Part shown: piece after piece, positions 33,819-42,924 of the stretch
Position numbering within the stretch: the first letter of the stretch is position 1
Layout: every line of letters begins with the position of its first letter
Source: Labilithrix sp.
GTDB lineage: Bacteria > Myxococcota > Polyangia > Polyangiales > Polyangiaceae
Length of the DNA stretch: 64,000 nucleotides
Reading direction: 5' to 3'
Assembly (NCBI GenBank): GCA_028287035.1
Contig: JAQBQL010000181.1
Span: 1-64,000, forward strand
The notes under the pieces: model-generated
What the model was told of the DNA's origin: nothing
Database searches by the model: none
Seen by the model: the letters and a program-made list of their open reading frames with translations, nothing else
Made by a program: the position numbers and the translations under genes

Positions 33819-35971
33819 GCGAGGAGCGCCTCCTTCGCGAGCCGCGCTTTCTCGGGCGCGTCGTACCAGTATTCGTCCAGGAGCGGCCCGACCTCGGTTT
33901 CGACGATCTCCCTGAACCAGTCCGCGCCGAGCGACGAGAAGTCCTCGCCTCGAGGACAAAAGAAGCTGTGGCCCACGCGAAACGCTGGCCCGAGCTGGCC
34001 GTCCGTGGCGATGCGCTCATTGAGTGCGGAGAGCCGCTGGATGATGAGCTGCACCACGCCCTCTGGCAGCTTGCGATCCGTCAACCACTTTCGGAACGCG
34101 ACGTCTCCGAAGCGCGGCTCGAGGGTGATGAACGCGAACCGGCGCCGGAGCGCGAAGTCCACGAGGGCGAGCGAGCGGTCCGCGATGTTCATGGTGCTGA
34201 TCACGAAGACGTTCTCGGGAACCCAGAGCTTCTCGTCTTCGTCACGACGGTAGAGCGGGGTCACCGCGTGCTTCGGGCCCCTCTTGTCCGCCTCGAGCAG
34301 CATGAAGAGCTCACCGAACACCTGGCTCAGGTGCGCCCGGTTGATCTCGTCGATGATGAGGACATGCGGCCGCTCGTCCTCCCGCGCGCGGTCGCAGATG
34401 CGGAGGAAGGGGCCGTCCTTCAGCTCGAACTTTCCGGCCTCCCCCGTCGGGCGGTACCCGCGGACGAAGTCCTCGTACGTGAACGAAGGATGGAACTGGA
34501 GCGTCTCGATTCGCGCGTCGTCGCGCGTCTGCATAAGGGCATAGGCCAGCTTGCGAGCCACGAAGGTCTTGCCGACGCCCGGTGCTCCCTGAAGCACGAG
34601 GAGCCGCTTCGCGCGAACACGCCTGAGCGCCAGCTCGACCTCCTCGGTGGAGAGGAAGACTCCGTCGGCGAGGACATCCTCCACCCCGTATGGCTCCGTG
34701 AGCTCCGGCGCGGAGGGCCCCTCGCCCACGGGCGGGGTCACGGAGCCCCACCACCGCTTCGTGAAGTACTCGTATTCCTGCGGTACGTCGAAGAACGCGA
34801 AGCGAGTCAGCATGCGCGACATCTCCTCGTCCTTCCGAAGCTGCCATACGGTGGGACGGCCGGTGTAGAAGTACCAGTGGCGCCACGGGGTCTTCGACTC
34901 CCACTCCACCTCGACGGAGCGCCCATCGCCGTGATTTCGGACGACCGTACCGCGAGCCTTGAGGATCATCTTCGAGACGCTCTTGCCATGGCTCTCGAAC
35001 GGAAGGCCGTTGAGCTGGGTGGCGGTCGCTTTGATGGCGATCCGGTCCCCGGGCCTCATCTGCTTCACGAGGTCGAGGTAACGGTCCGCGTAGCCGTTCT
35101 CCCAGATGCCCTCGGCGAGGAATCGCTCGGTCTGGCCGGGTGGGTCCCGATCGTCCCAGTACGCCCCCACCAGCCAGAACTGCGTGTCGCCGTCGATGGT
35201 CGCCTCGATGTCCTTCGGCGGCGGCTTCGACGGCGCGCCGGTGACGTCACCGGCCTGCTCTTCATCGCCGACGTAGGCCGCACGCGAGAGCCTTGCGAAA
35301 TCCTGACCGTGCTCCTTGCGGAGCTTCTCCAGCGTGTCGCGGTAGAACGCGAAGGACAGGCCCGCCGACGGCAACTTGAGCCCGAGGTGTTCCCGCAGCG
35401 TTCCGTCGAGACTCACGAACGTACCAGGCCGGATCCAGAAGAGGCCGGACGTGAGGTTCACGTTGGTGCCTCGGACCTCGAGCGCCGCGTCGAACGCGTC
35501 GGCGAACTTCGGGTCATCTAACGGGTCGTCGCCGAGAGCGCGGACGAACACGTCCCAGAGGCGCTCGACGTCGTCCGGTCCACGCTTGGCGCTGAACGAG
35601 ATGAACCACGAGTTCTGATTGTTGAGAATGGGGATTCCGTCGAAATCCTTCGGCGCCGCCGCGTCGAGGCCGAAGAACTCGATGAGCTCGTCAACGATCA
35701 GGACACGCTTGTCTGACGTGAGCCCACGATTGAACACGCCGAAGAACGTGAAGGGGTCGAGCTCCTTCATCGGGAAGGGGTTCCCAGCCGCGTCCTTGTC
35801 GCCGAGCGGCGTGATGGTGAGCCCCTTGGCCCGCAAACCTTCCAGGAGCTCGATAAGCTCCTGCTGACGATGTCGGAAGGCGACGAGCTTCTCTGCCAGC
35901 GCACGGAAGGAGGGGATCCAGGTGAAGTGCTCGCCGGCCATCGTCGCGGAGACCGAGGTGTCGTGTGCCAT
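33815..35971 (-). CDS. mcrB: McrB-like GTPase subunit with EVE-like recognition domain
   Basis: The 718-residue product has a C-terminal AAA domain with Walker A LQGAPGVGKTFVARKLAYAL (about 465), Walker B LIIDEINRAHLSQVFGELFM (about 540) and the McrB guanine-specificity segment STMNIADRSLALVDFALRRR (about 594). Residues about 264-370 (FWLVGAYWDDRDPPGQTERF, then PGDRIAIKA) resemble the EVE/PUA-like modified-base-binding domain found in some McrB proteins. The N-terminal 250 residues include a helical domain similar to other long McrB homologues. It restricts modified foreign DNA together with McrC, whose start overlaps its stop. It diverges from the NucS-like gene. Confidence 0.92.
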   Translation of the reverse strand: MAHDTSVSATMAGEHFTWIPSFRALAEKLVAFRHRQQELIELLEGLRAKGLTITPLGDKDAAGNPFPMKELDPFTFFGVFNRGLTSDKRVLIVDELIEFFGLDAAAPKDFDGIPILNNQNSWFISFSAKRGPDDVERLWDVFVRALGDDPLDDPKFADAFDAALEVRGTNVNLTSGLFWIRPGTFVSLDGTLREHLGLKLPSAGLSFAFYRDTLEKLRKEHGQDFARLSRAAYVGDEEQAGDVTGAPSKPPPKDIEATIDGDTQFWLVGAYWDDRDPPGQTERFLAEGIWENGYADRYLDLVKQMRPGDRIAIKATATQLNGLPFESHGKSVSKMILKARGTVVRNHGDGRSVEVEWESKTPWRHWYFYTGRPTVWQLRKDEEMSRMLTRFAFFDVPQEYEYFTKRWWGSVTPPVGEGPSAPELTEPYGVEDVLADGVFLSTEEVELALRRVRAKRLLVLQGAPGVGKTFVARKLAYALMQTRDDARIETLQFHPSFTYEDFVRGYRPTGEAGKFELKDGPFLRICDRAREDERPHVLIIDEINRAHLSQVFGELFMLLEADKRGPKHAVTPLYRRDEDEKLWVPENVFVISTMNIADRSLALVDFALRRRFAFITLEPRFGDVAFRKWLTDRKLPEGVVQLIIQRLSALNERIATDGQLGPAFRVGHSFFCPRGEDFSSLGADWFREIVETEVGPLLDEYWYDAPEKARLAKEALLA

Positions 35972-36104
35972 GCAGGGGGCATCGTTTCCTGGAGCGGGGT
36001 GATTGTCGAGAGTCGCGTGTCGAGAGGGGCGTGCCGTGTGCTCTCATCCCACCAGCGCGGTGACGTGCGATCTCCTCGAGCTTCGCCTGATGTACCCTGC
36101 CTCG

Positions 36105-37187
36105 ATGACTGCACTCTGGCGCAAGGGCAGCGACGGCTGGCAAGTAATGGCGCCGACGCAATTCCCGGACGAGGAGACGCTCCACCGGCTGGTCGAGCAA
36201 GACCCGTATCTGTTGCCCCTCGCGGGCAGCCCACGGATCGCAGTCGTCGGCAGGGAGGTCCGGCTCGGCACCGGCTACGCAGACCTCGTCGCGGTGGAGG
36301 AGGAAGGGCGACTCGTCGTCATAGAGATCAAGCTGGCGCGAAACGCCGAGGCACGGCGCGCGGTGGTTGCGCAGGTCCTCGCCTACGCCTCAGAGCTCCA
36401 GCGGCTGACACTCGAAAATGTCGAGGCGGAGGCGCTCGCAGACCACCTCCGAAAGCGCGGATTCACCTCTCTATTCGGCGCGATGAGCAAGCTCGATCAA
36501 GAGGGCGCGATGGACGAGGAGGCGTTCCAATCAAACCTCGTGAGCAGCCTCGCTGAAGGCCGGTTTCGTCTCGTACTCGTGCTCGACGCGGCGCCCCCGG
36601 AGCTCGTGCGGATCGCCAGCTACTTGCAGCGGGTCGCCGAGGGACGCATCACGCTTGATCTCATCACGATGACCTCTTACACGATCGCCAGCACCCAGGT
36701 CCTCGTCCCGCAGCGGGTCGACGGTGAGCCGCCCGCGGTGGAAACGGTCGGCCGACCAGCGCCAAAGACGGTCAAGAAGGGCGAGCTCACCGAGGGCGCC
36801 GCGGTGTTTGAGGCATCGATCGCCAGCGCACCAGCCTCCGAGCAGCCTCGTCTGCAAGAGCTTGTTTCATGGGCACGCGCACTCGAGCGGGAGGGCCTCG
36901 TGTCCCTGGAGAGCTATCGAGGTGCCTCACGATGGATCCTGCTCCCGCGGCTCATCGCGGAGGGCGCCGGGCTCGTGAGCATATGGAACGAGCGCGGCGC
37001 GGCGCTGCAGCTCTGGCGATCGGTCTTCGAGCGAAGCGCGCCGGAGCTCATCGCGCCCGTCGAGGCGTCCATCGGCGGCCCGATCAAGCAGGGTGGCAAC
37101 GCAAAGACGTGGAACGCCGAGACGCTCGCGTTGTTGACTCGGGCCTACCGACAAGCCACGCGCGGCAGCGGCGGGACACCCGCGTGA
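36105..37187 (+). CDS. NucS/DUF91-like PD-(D/E)XK nuclease
   Basis: The 360-residue product starts at 36105, with TACCCT 6 nt upstream (36093-36098); an upstream in-frame ATG at 36090 is less likely. Residues about 25-105 form an intact nuclease core: FPDEETLHRLVEQDPYLLPL, GTGYADLVAVEEEGRLVVIE followed by IKLARNAEARR and AQVLAYASEL (D, E-x-K, Q), as in NucS/EndoMS and related DUF91 proteins. The C-terminal 150 residues are a separate helical domain of unknown role (KTWNAETLALLTRAYRQATR at the end). Position between McrBC and the PARIS-like gene suggests a defence function; a repair nuclease is the alternative. Confidence 0.82.
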   Translation: MTALWRKGSDGWQVMAPTQFPDEETLHRLVEQDPYLLPLAGSPRIAVVGREVRLGTGYADLVAVEEEGRLVVIEIKLARNAEARRAVVAQVLAYASELQRLTLENVEAEALADHLRKRGFTSLFGAMSKLDQEGAMDEEAFQSNLVSSLAEGRFRLVLVLDAAPPELVRIASYLQRVAEGRITLDLITMTSYTIASTQVLVPQRVDGEPPAVETVGRPAPKTVKKGELTEGAAVFEASIASAPASEQPRLQELVSWARALEREGLVSLESYRGASRWILLPRLIAEGAGLVSIWNERGAALQLWRSVFERSAPELIAPVEASIGGPIKQGGNAKTWNAETLALLTRAYRQATRGSGGTPA

Positions 37188-38024
37188 TCACTCAGTGGCG
37201 CGGGCGAGCACCGACTGCGTCTCGAGACGGGCACTCGCGGCCCCGCCCGTAGTGGCGGTGCGTGAGCTCTCCGTGCCGTAAGCGCGGTACCTATGCCTGC
37301 ATTCGATCTCCTTCGGCCGAGACAGCCAACGGATGAGCGTCGACTGCGCAGCGGCTCTGGTGGGCGTCGCGGCTCCAAGTGCCTCGTAAGCGGCCTCCCG
37401 CCCCATCGCGACGGGGCGGCCCAGGCCGACGGCGAAGGGAAAACCAAACTCGTCTGGCGCGTTCCACTTCGTCTTGGACGCCTGCGCCAGCACAAGTGCG
37501 GCTTCTTCGTAGCGATCTCACTAGCAAAGCGACGGGTTGTGTTCACTTTCTGCGGCATGCGTGCGTCGTGGAGGAACCCGAATACATCCAGGCGGCAGTC
37601 CCGTAGTGAGATCGAAGTATTCTACAAGGCTCTCGCTGCGCAGGGGATCCATCCCCAGCCGGGGCGTGCGCGAAGACCTGGCGCCTGAGCGTCCACAGGT
37701 TCGTCCGGAGTCAGCTTACCTTCCGAGCCCTCTGTAGTGCGGCATTCACCCGTGCAGCAGTAGTGCTGCGCCTGGCGTTGCGGACACAGCCTTCCCGTCT
37801 GTAAGTCTACCGCGATGGACTTCATCACCGCGTAGTCGTCCTCGGCGATCGTGTTGCGCACAACGGCGATCCAGCTGAGGAGCGCTCTTCTTCGTTCTGC
37901 CGCGCACCTGAACGAGCGCACCAGGCGCAGAGCGTCCCTAACGTACACTCCCACGGCGCGACGGAGTCTCTCGCAATCAGGCCGCTTCCCATACGATCCA
38001 TCCCAATACCAGGGCCTCGTCCGT
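37188..38024. other. Gene-poor spacer inside the defence island
   Basis: I see no well-supported gene in these 837 nt. One minus-strand frame (37622-37954) contains a plausible stretch (KSIAVDLQTGRLCPQRQAQH) but lacks a ribosome site and a recognisable fold. Base composition is lower in GC than in the flanking core genes and resembles the ATPase gene downstream, so this may be imported or decayed sequence. No tRNA or att-like repeat was found. Confidence 0.4.
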
Positions 38025-40079
38025 CTACCGATCCATGATCCGCTTCAGCGTCGCCGCCATTCCGTCGGGCTTATGGCCGCTGCTCTCCATTTCGGCAAGG
38101 ATCAGATTCCTGAAGCGTTCATAGCGCAGCGACTTCTCCACACGCTGGATCAGTTGCTTCAGAATATCGCGCCCGCGGAACTCAACCCGCCATTGTCCGT
38201 TTGCCAATGCGCCAGCCAGCTCAGCCCGCCTGCGCCTCTCAAACGATACAAGGCTGTCTTGGGAGAGAGCACCGTCCGCGACCTCCAAGAGACGCTTCTT
38301 CGTCTGGTCAACTGCGGCAACGGCGGCTTGTACTGCCGTTCCACCTCCACGGTCAAAGCTGGTGGCCAGCTGCGAGCGGAGGGTGTCGTGGCAGTGCCGC
38401 TCCATGACCTCGACAATGAGGTTATCGAGGAGCGACGTTGCTGCCGCATTCATTTCTGCTTCGACGTCATCTGTCGTGAGGAGCGGGCACCGCGCTCCCA
38501 TTAAACGTCTAAACACGCGGAGCACGTGCGTAGCATCAAGAAGGTAGTTCTCGATATGAAAGACGTCCCAGCTGGCGACGAGCGACGTGTTGATTGGCTC
38601 GAAATCGCGATCCACTATTGCCCTGAATTCGACAGCTTGCATTCGCGACTGCTCCGCGATCGAATTGAGCCGATCAAGGATCTTGAGAACGCGGTCCTTG
38701 TTGCCTACGCAAACAAGCTGAACGTCCCGAGCCACATCGGGGAACAATCGATTGACCATCTCCTTGTCGAACTCGTCCCCCTCCCCCTCAAGCAAAATCA
38801 CCATCTGATCAGCGCGATAACGTACGCCGACGAGGTTCGCGATCGCGCCTTCGAGCGTTTCACTGTCACCGACGAGTGTCGCCTGAGGCCGGTCCCCGGA
38901 CGGCGGCTGAAGAGAGACGATGGACGTGCCGTCAATGTTGCGGGCACTCCGGACCAAGCTCTCGCAGTGAGATGCTAGCCAGAGCTGGTTCTTCGCTACT
39001 GCAACGAACGACTCCGCATAGAACTGCGGCAACCTCCTTGTGATTGCTGGATTGAGATGCAACTCGGGCTCGTCGATGATAATCACAGAGTTGCTCAACC
39101 CGTCATCAATCAGCCGAACGTAGCCAAGCACAATCTCGCGTTCGCCCGAGCTGAGCTCGTTCACGTCGTACGTCGAGTCGTCGGAGCTGATCGGAAACGT
39201 GAGGCCACCCGCGGCCGAAACCTTCGGTCCGAGGAACGCCTTGTCCGGCAGGAAGGTACTGAAAAGATGTTTGAATGTCTTCGCGGTCTGACCTGCCGCG
39301 AGCTGCTGCTCGGTTCCAACACGCCTGAGCAGTTCCTTCGTGAAGGCGCCGGACAGCTCTGCGCGCAGGTTCGCGTACTTCCCCGAATAGTTATAGAGCG
39401 CGTGCTGCCGCTGCCTTTCGTTGCGAGCGTCGCCCGCAGCGGTGTCCCCGCCGCCTTCCCGTTGGTACAAGCGGTCCGGACCGTGAAAGTCAAATACTCC
39501 CATGCACTCTGGGTGGTAGGTCGAAAGCACGGCAGAGATCGCCATGTTGGGTTCAAGGTGATGCTCGGTTGCGCTCATCGTGACGCGCGCAACCAGCGGC
39601 GCCTCGGTCTGTCGAACGAACTCGTCGAACGCCTCCTGCACCTGCTTGTTGAGCGATTCGCTATTGCGCATTGACAGCAAGAACGATGCTGCGTTCGCCA
39701 GCGGGCCGGGCATGGGATAGTTTGCGCGGCTCGATACGAGCGCCCTAAGGATGGGCACTGCGTTGGCCTTGAGGTAGGATATCTCTTCAGGCGTGAGCTC
39801 GAGGCGCATTCGAAGGTCAATCGGCTTGCTCTTGTCCCGTGCGAGCGTGTGAAAGTATTGGTCCAACCTGGACGCCTGGAACTCGCCAAAGAAGTGAGTG
39901 AGCTCCTCGTGCTGCGGGTTGTAGCTGCCGTAACTCGACTTCATGAACCGTATCGCGTCAAATACTGAGCTCTTTCCTGATCCATTTGTACCAACCAGGA
40001 CGACGATGTCCGTCAGCTCTCGGAGGTCGAGCAACTTTATGCCCCTGAAGTTCTCGATGAAGAGCTCCACAATTTTCAT
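38025..40079 (-). CDS. ATPase-DUF4435 fusion, PARIS (AriA-AriB)-like
   Basis: The 684-residue product starts after a clear GAGAGG site. It opens with an ABC/AAA15 ATPase: FRGIK near residue 12, Walker A VLVGTNGSGKSSVFDAIRF (about 32), signature DVNELSSGEREIVLGYVRL (about 310), Walker B SVIIIDEPELHLNPAITRRL (about 333) and a His switch ASHCESL. From about 425 it carries a DUF4435/TOPRIM-like domain: MVILLEGEGDEFDKEMV, VCVGNKDRVLKILD, AIVDRDFEP (about 490) and FHIENYLLD (about 511). In PARIS, AriA senses anti-restriction proteins and releases AriB, a DUF4435 nuclease that cuts tRNA; fused versions are known. OLD-type ATPases are the alternative. Its GC is well below the neighbours', suggesting recent transfer. 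Confidence 0.82.
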   Translation of the reverse strand: MKIVELFIENFRGIKLLDLRELTDIVVLVGTNGSGKSSVFDAIRFMKSSYGSYNPQHEELTHFFGEFQASRLDQYFHTLARDKSKPIDLRMRLELTPEEISYLKANAVPILRALVSSRANYPMPGPLANAASFLLSMRNSESLNKQVQEAFDEFVRQTEAPLVARVTMSATEHHLEPNMAISAVLSTYHPECMGVFDFHGPDRLYQREGGGDTAAGDARNERQRQHALYNYSGKYANLRAELSGAFTKELLRRVGTEQQLAAGQTAKTFKHLFSTFLPDKAFLGPKVSAAGGLTFPISSDDSTYDVNELSSGEREIVLGYVRLIDDGLSNSVIIIDEPELHLNPAITRRLPQFYAESFVAVAKNQLWLASHCESLVRSARNIDGTSIVSLQPPSGDRPQATLVGDSETLEGAIANLVGVRYRADQMVILLEGEGDEFDKEMVNRLFPDVARDVQLVCVGNKDRVLKILDRLNSIAEQSRMQAVEFRAIVDRDFEPINTSLVASWDVFHIENYLLDATHVLRVFRRLMGARCPLLTTDDVEAEMNAAATSLLDNLIVEVMERHCHDTLRSQLATSFDRGGGTAVQAAVAAVDQTKKRLLEVADGALSQDSLVSFERRRRAELAGALANGQWRVEFRGRDILKQLIQRVEKSLRYERFRNLILAEMESSGHKPDGMAATLKRIMDR

Positions 40080-40634
40080 CGTTTTAACCTCTCACTTTCC
40101 TGACACGGTAGCCCCGCAAAGCACTAAGGTTAATCCCGCGCTTCTAAGAATACGGAAGATTCGGCGCCCTCGGGGCTTCCGGGGCCAAACGTTTCGTCCT
40201 GCCTGTGCTCGTCCTTCGGTCCCGGGCGGTTCGATCGCGTTTCTTCCGTGACGCCATCGCGGCGGCGCGCGGGTCCTCATCTGATCGGTTTCCTCACACA
40301 ATGAATCTTGGGAGGACGCCTGAGCGAAGATGCGCTCAAGATGCGGAAGCGAAGGCGGCGGTGTACGGACGGTTTACCTTGCGCCACATCCGCTTGACTG
40401 CTCACGAGAGCATTCAAGGCTTCGTTTTGCGATGTGCGGGCGGACTCGGTCCCTTGGTCGCCAGGTTCATGCGTGCACCTCTGTTTCGCTGCGCCGCTGC
40501 ACGGCCCACCCGTCCGCTCTGCAGAACCGGTGCACCTCGACTCTCTAGGGGTGTGGCTTATTGCCCTCGCGCAAGCAGACGCAATTGAGGCTGAGTGAAG
40601 CGAACTCGATCGTTGGTGCTACGACCTCTCCCCC
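40080..40634. other. Spacer between the PARIS-like gene and the lipoprotein cluster
   Basis: I see no supported gene in these 555 nt. The frames present are short, Arg-rich and without ribosome sites. The promoter of the minus-strand ATPase gene must lie near 40100-40200, but no clear -10/-35 pair was recognised. The composition rises towards that of the core genome near 40600, so the island boundary is probably here. Confidence 0.4.
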
Positions 40635-41363
40635 CTACGGCACATACTCCACGCAATACACCGGGAGCGTCGTGGTGCACGGCAGCTCGGCGTACGAGGA
40701 CCAGTCGCGGTTCGTTGCGAGGGCCCGGCCCGCTTGGCCCTTGGCGCCGGTCGTGGACCAGTCGTCGCACGTGGGGAATGTCTCGTGGAGACCCGTCGGG
40801 CCGCAGCCCGTCCACACCTCGATTGGCCTCGTGTCGATGGCGCGCTGCGGGTTCGCGCCGGCGAGCGCCATCCGGTCCGTGAAGAGGACGTTCCCGTCCC
40901 GGTTGATGTACCGCGCGTCCATCGTGCCGATGACCCGCGTGACTGCGTTCTCGGTGGTCGTGCACATCCACGCTCGCCACTCGCGGTTGTGGAGGTCCGC
41001 GTGGGTGTCCAGGTTCGCCTGGGCGGCGCAGAACGCGTCCGCGGGCTGGAGCTTCGACACTCCCGCCGGCACGGATGCGAAGTCCGTGCGCAACGTGGCC
41101 TTCGTCAGGAACAGGTAGCGGTCCGTGCACGCGCGCGCGCTGCCCGCGTCGCACGTCGCGGTGGAAGGCGGCGCGGTGTCGGCCCGCGCGTCGGGCGTGC
41201 TGGCGTCCACCGGGTCGGCGTCGCCCGGTGAGGCTCCGTCCGTCGACGCCTCGTCACCCCCGGCGCCCGGCTCGGGCGCGGCGGAGAAGCTGCTGCACGC
41301 GAGGGCGGCGGACGATCCGACGAGCCACACGGCGACGACCACGAGCGCGCGAGAGAGGGCCAA
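40635..41363 (-). CDS. DUF1554-like lipoprotein, copy 1
   Basis: The 242-residue product starts at a TTG (41363). The choice rests on a promoter ending 7 nt upstream and on alignment with copies 2 and 3 (LALSRALVVVAVWLVGSSAA then LACSS against LALPRKLLVVAASLLGTALA then PACSS). A lipobox-like ALAC is followed by an Asp/Ala/Gly linker. The C-terminal domain has DRYLFLTKATL, KLQPADAFCAAQANLD, REWRAWMCTTTENA, VWTGCGPTGLHETFPTCDDW and VYCVEY, a pattern like DUF1554: GADa.C...A...g...AWlS, then W and Cys pairs. This fold is C-type-lectin-like, so ligand binding at the cell surface is plausible. Confidence 0.8.
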   Translation of the reverse strand: MALSRALVVVAVWLVGSSAALACSSFSAAPEPGAGGDEASTDGASPGDADPVDASTPDARADTAPPSTATCDAGSARACTDRYLFLTKATLRTDFASVPAGVSKLQPADAFCAAQANLDTHADLHNREWRAWMCTTTENAVTRVIGTMDARYINRDGNVLFTDRMALAGANPQRAIDTRPIEVWTGCGPTGLHETFPTCDDWSTTGAKGQAGRALATNRDWSSYAELPCTTTLPVYCVEYVP

Positions 41364-41370
41364 GTCCCGG

Positions 41371-41399
41371 ATCGTACGGAGCGCGCGCCATCCGCGCAA
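41371..41399 (-). promoter_or_regulatory. Sigma70-like promoter of DUF1554 copy 1
   Basis: On the minus strand TTGCGC (41394-41399) and TACGAT (41371-41376) are 17 nt apart. The -10 ends 7 nt before the TTG start, so the transcript would begin at or next to the start codon. The same arrangement precedes copy 3. Confidence 0.6.
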
Positions 41400-41462
41400 C
41401 CGCGTCACGTGCGTCCGTCGCTCCTGCCTCGCCGTCACCCCGCTACCGCGCGCGCCGGCCTC

Positions 41463-42185
41463 TCACTCCGCCCACTCGAAGCAGTACACCGGATGCGCTT
41501 CGAGGCACGATACGTCGCCGTAGCTCGACCACGCGCGGCTCAGCTCGTTCGACCGGCCCGTCGAGCCCATGCCCGCGCCTGACGTCCAGTCGTCGCACGT
41601 GCCGGAACCCTCGCGGCGGCCCGATTGCGCGCAGCCCGTCCACACGTCCTTCATGGCGTCGTCGATCGCCACCCTTGGATTGCCCACGAGGAGCGCGTTC
41701 CGGTCCTCGAAGACGAGCGTGCGATCGGGGCGGACGTACCGCGTCCCTGCCGTCGTGGGGACGCGGTCCGCGGCGTTCGCGTCCGACGTGCACATCCACG
41801 CCCGCCACGTGCGCTCGTGCAGGTCCGCGCGCTTGGCGTCGAGGTTCGCCTGGGCAGCGCAGAACGCGTCCGCCACCGCCAGCACGTTCGCGCCGGGGAC
41901 CGCGACGCCGAAGTCTCCGTGCAGCGTGCCCGGCGACACGAACACGTAGCGCTCGTTGCACGCGCGCGTCATCGCGGTGCCGCACGCGGGCGCGGCAGGC
42001 GGACCCGCGTCGCCGTCGACGGGTCCGGCATCGGACGACGCGGCCCCGTCGGTGAGGGCGCCGTCGTCGCCGCCCGCCTCCACCGGCACGGACGGATCCG
42101 GGGCGGCCGAGAAGCTGCTGCACGCCGGCGCGAGCGCCGTCCCGACGAGCGCTGCCGCGACCACCAGGAGCTGGCGAGCCCTCAC
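41463..42185 (-). CDS. DUF1554-like lipoprotein, copy 2
   Basis: The 240-residue product starts at a GTG (42185) that overlaps the stop of copy 3 by 4 nt, so it is coupled to that gene and has no promoter of its own like copies 1 and 3. The signal peptide ends in APACSS. The linker is rich in Gly/Asp/Ala. The domain repeats the family pattern: ERYVFVSPGTLHGDFG, VADAFCAAQANLDAKRADLH, RTWRAWMCTSDANAADR, DVWTGCAQSGRREGSGTCDD and HPVYCFEWAE. A 99-nt spacer separates it from copy 1. The likely location is the outer membrane surface; the function is unknown. Confidence 0.8.
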   Translation of the reverse strand: MRARQLLVVAAALVGTALAPACSSFSAAPDPSVPVEAGGDDGALTDGAASSDAGPVDGDAGPPAAPACGTAMTRACNERYVFVSPGTLHGDFGVAVPGANVLAVADAFCAAQANLDAKRADLHERTWRAWMCTSDANAADRVPTTAGTRYVRPDRTLVFEDRNALLVGNPRVAIDDAMKDVWTGCAQSGRREGSGTCDDWTSGAGMGSTGRSNELSRAWSSYGDVSCLEAHPVYCFEWAE

Positions 42186-42916
42186 TGCGCCCACTCGAAG
42201 CAATAGACCGGATGCATCTCGGTGCATGGTAGCTCGCCGCGGCGGGACCACGCGCGGCTCGTGTCGTTCGCGCGCCCCGCGGTGGCGTTGGCGTTGACGA
42301 TCTTCCAGTTACCGCACGTGGGCGAGGCCTCGCGGAGGCCGGATGGCGCGCAGCCCGTCCACACGTCGAGCGGGGAGTCGTCGATCGGCGTCTCGGGGTT
42401 GTCGTGGAGGAGCGCGCTCTCGGTGAGGTAGACGAGCTGGCCGTCGGGGCGGATGTACTGCGTCTCCTCCGGCGCTCCGAGGCGGCCCGCCGCGTCCACG
42501 CTGGACGTGCACATCCACGCTCGCCACGTGCGGCCGTGCAGATCCTCGTGCTCCGGGTCGGCGTTCGCCTGCACGGCGCAGAAGGCGTCCGCGATCGGCA
42601 GCGCGTCCGAGACGACGGCCGCGCCGAAATCTCCCCTCAGCGTGCCCCGCGTCACGAACACGTACCGCTCCTTGCACCCGCGCGAGGTCGAGGTACCGCA
42701 CAGCGCAAGGGCCGGGGGAGCCGCGTCGGCGTCCCCGTCGCTGGCGCCCGCCTCGGCCGGCGAGGCATCGTACGTGACCGTGACCGCGCCGTCGTCTCCG
42801 CCCGCCTCGACCGGCCCGGAGGGATCCGGAGCGGCCGAGAAGCTGCTGCACGCCGGCGCGAGCGCCGTCCCGAGGAGCGATGCCGCGACGACCAGGAGCT
42901 TGCGAGGAAGGGCCAA
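42182..42916 (-). CDS. DUF1554-like lipoprotein, copy 3
   Basis: The 244-residue product starts at a TTG (42916), set by similarity to copy 1 and by a promoter 8 nt upstream. The frame continues far upstream, but there it is antisense-type shadow of the RCC1 gene. The signal peptide ends in APACSS. The core motifs are ERYVFVTRGTLRGDFG, IADAFCAVQANADPEHEDLH, RTWRAWMCTSSVDAAGR, DVWTGCAPSGLREASPTC and HPVYCFEWAQ. It is closest to copy 2 and heads the copy 3-copy 2 transcript. The three genes are tandem duplicates, all on the minus strand. Confidence 0.8.
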   Translation of the reverse strand: MALPRKLLVVAASLLGTALAPACSSFSAAPDPSGPVEAGGDDGAVTVTYDASPAEAGASDGDADAAPPALALCGTSTSRGCKERYVFVTRGTLRGDFGAAVVSDALPIADAFCAVQANADPEHEDLHGRTWRAWMCTSSVDAAGRLGAPEETQYIRPDGQLVYLTESALLHDNPETPIDDSPLDVWTGCAPSGLREASPTCGNWKIVNANATAGRANDTSRAWSRRGELPCTEMHPVYCFEWAQ

Positions 42917-42924
42917 GGCACTCG

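Noticed and set aside
37622..37954. Minus-strand 110-codon frame downstream of the PARIS-like gene
   Set aside because: A central segment looks protein-like, but there is no start site, fold or family; left as part of the spacer.
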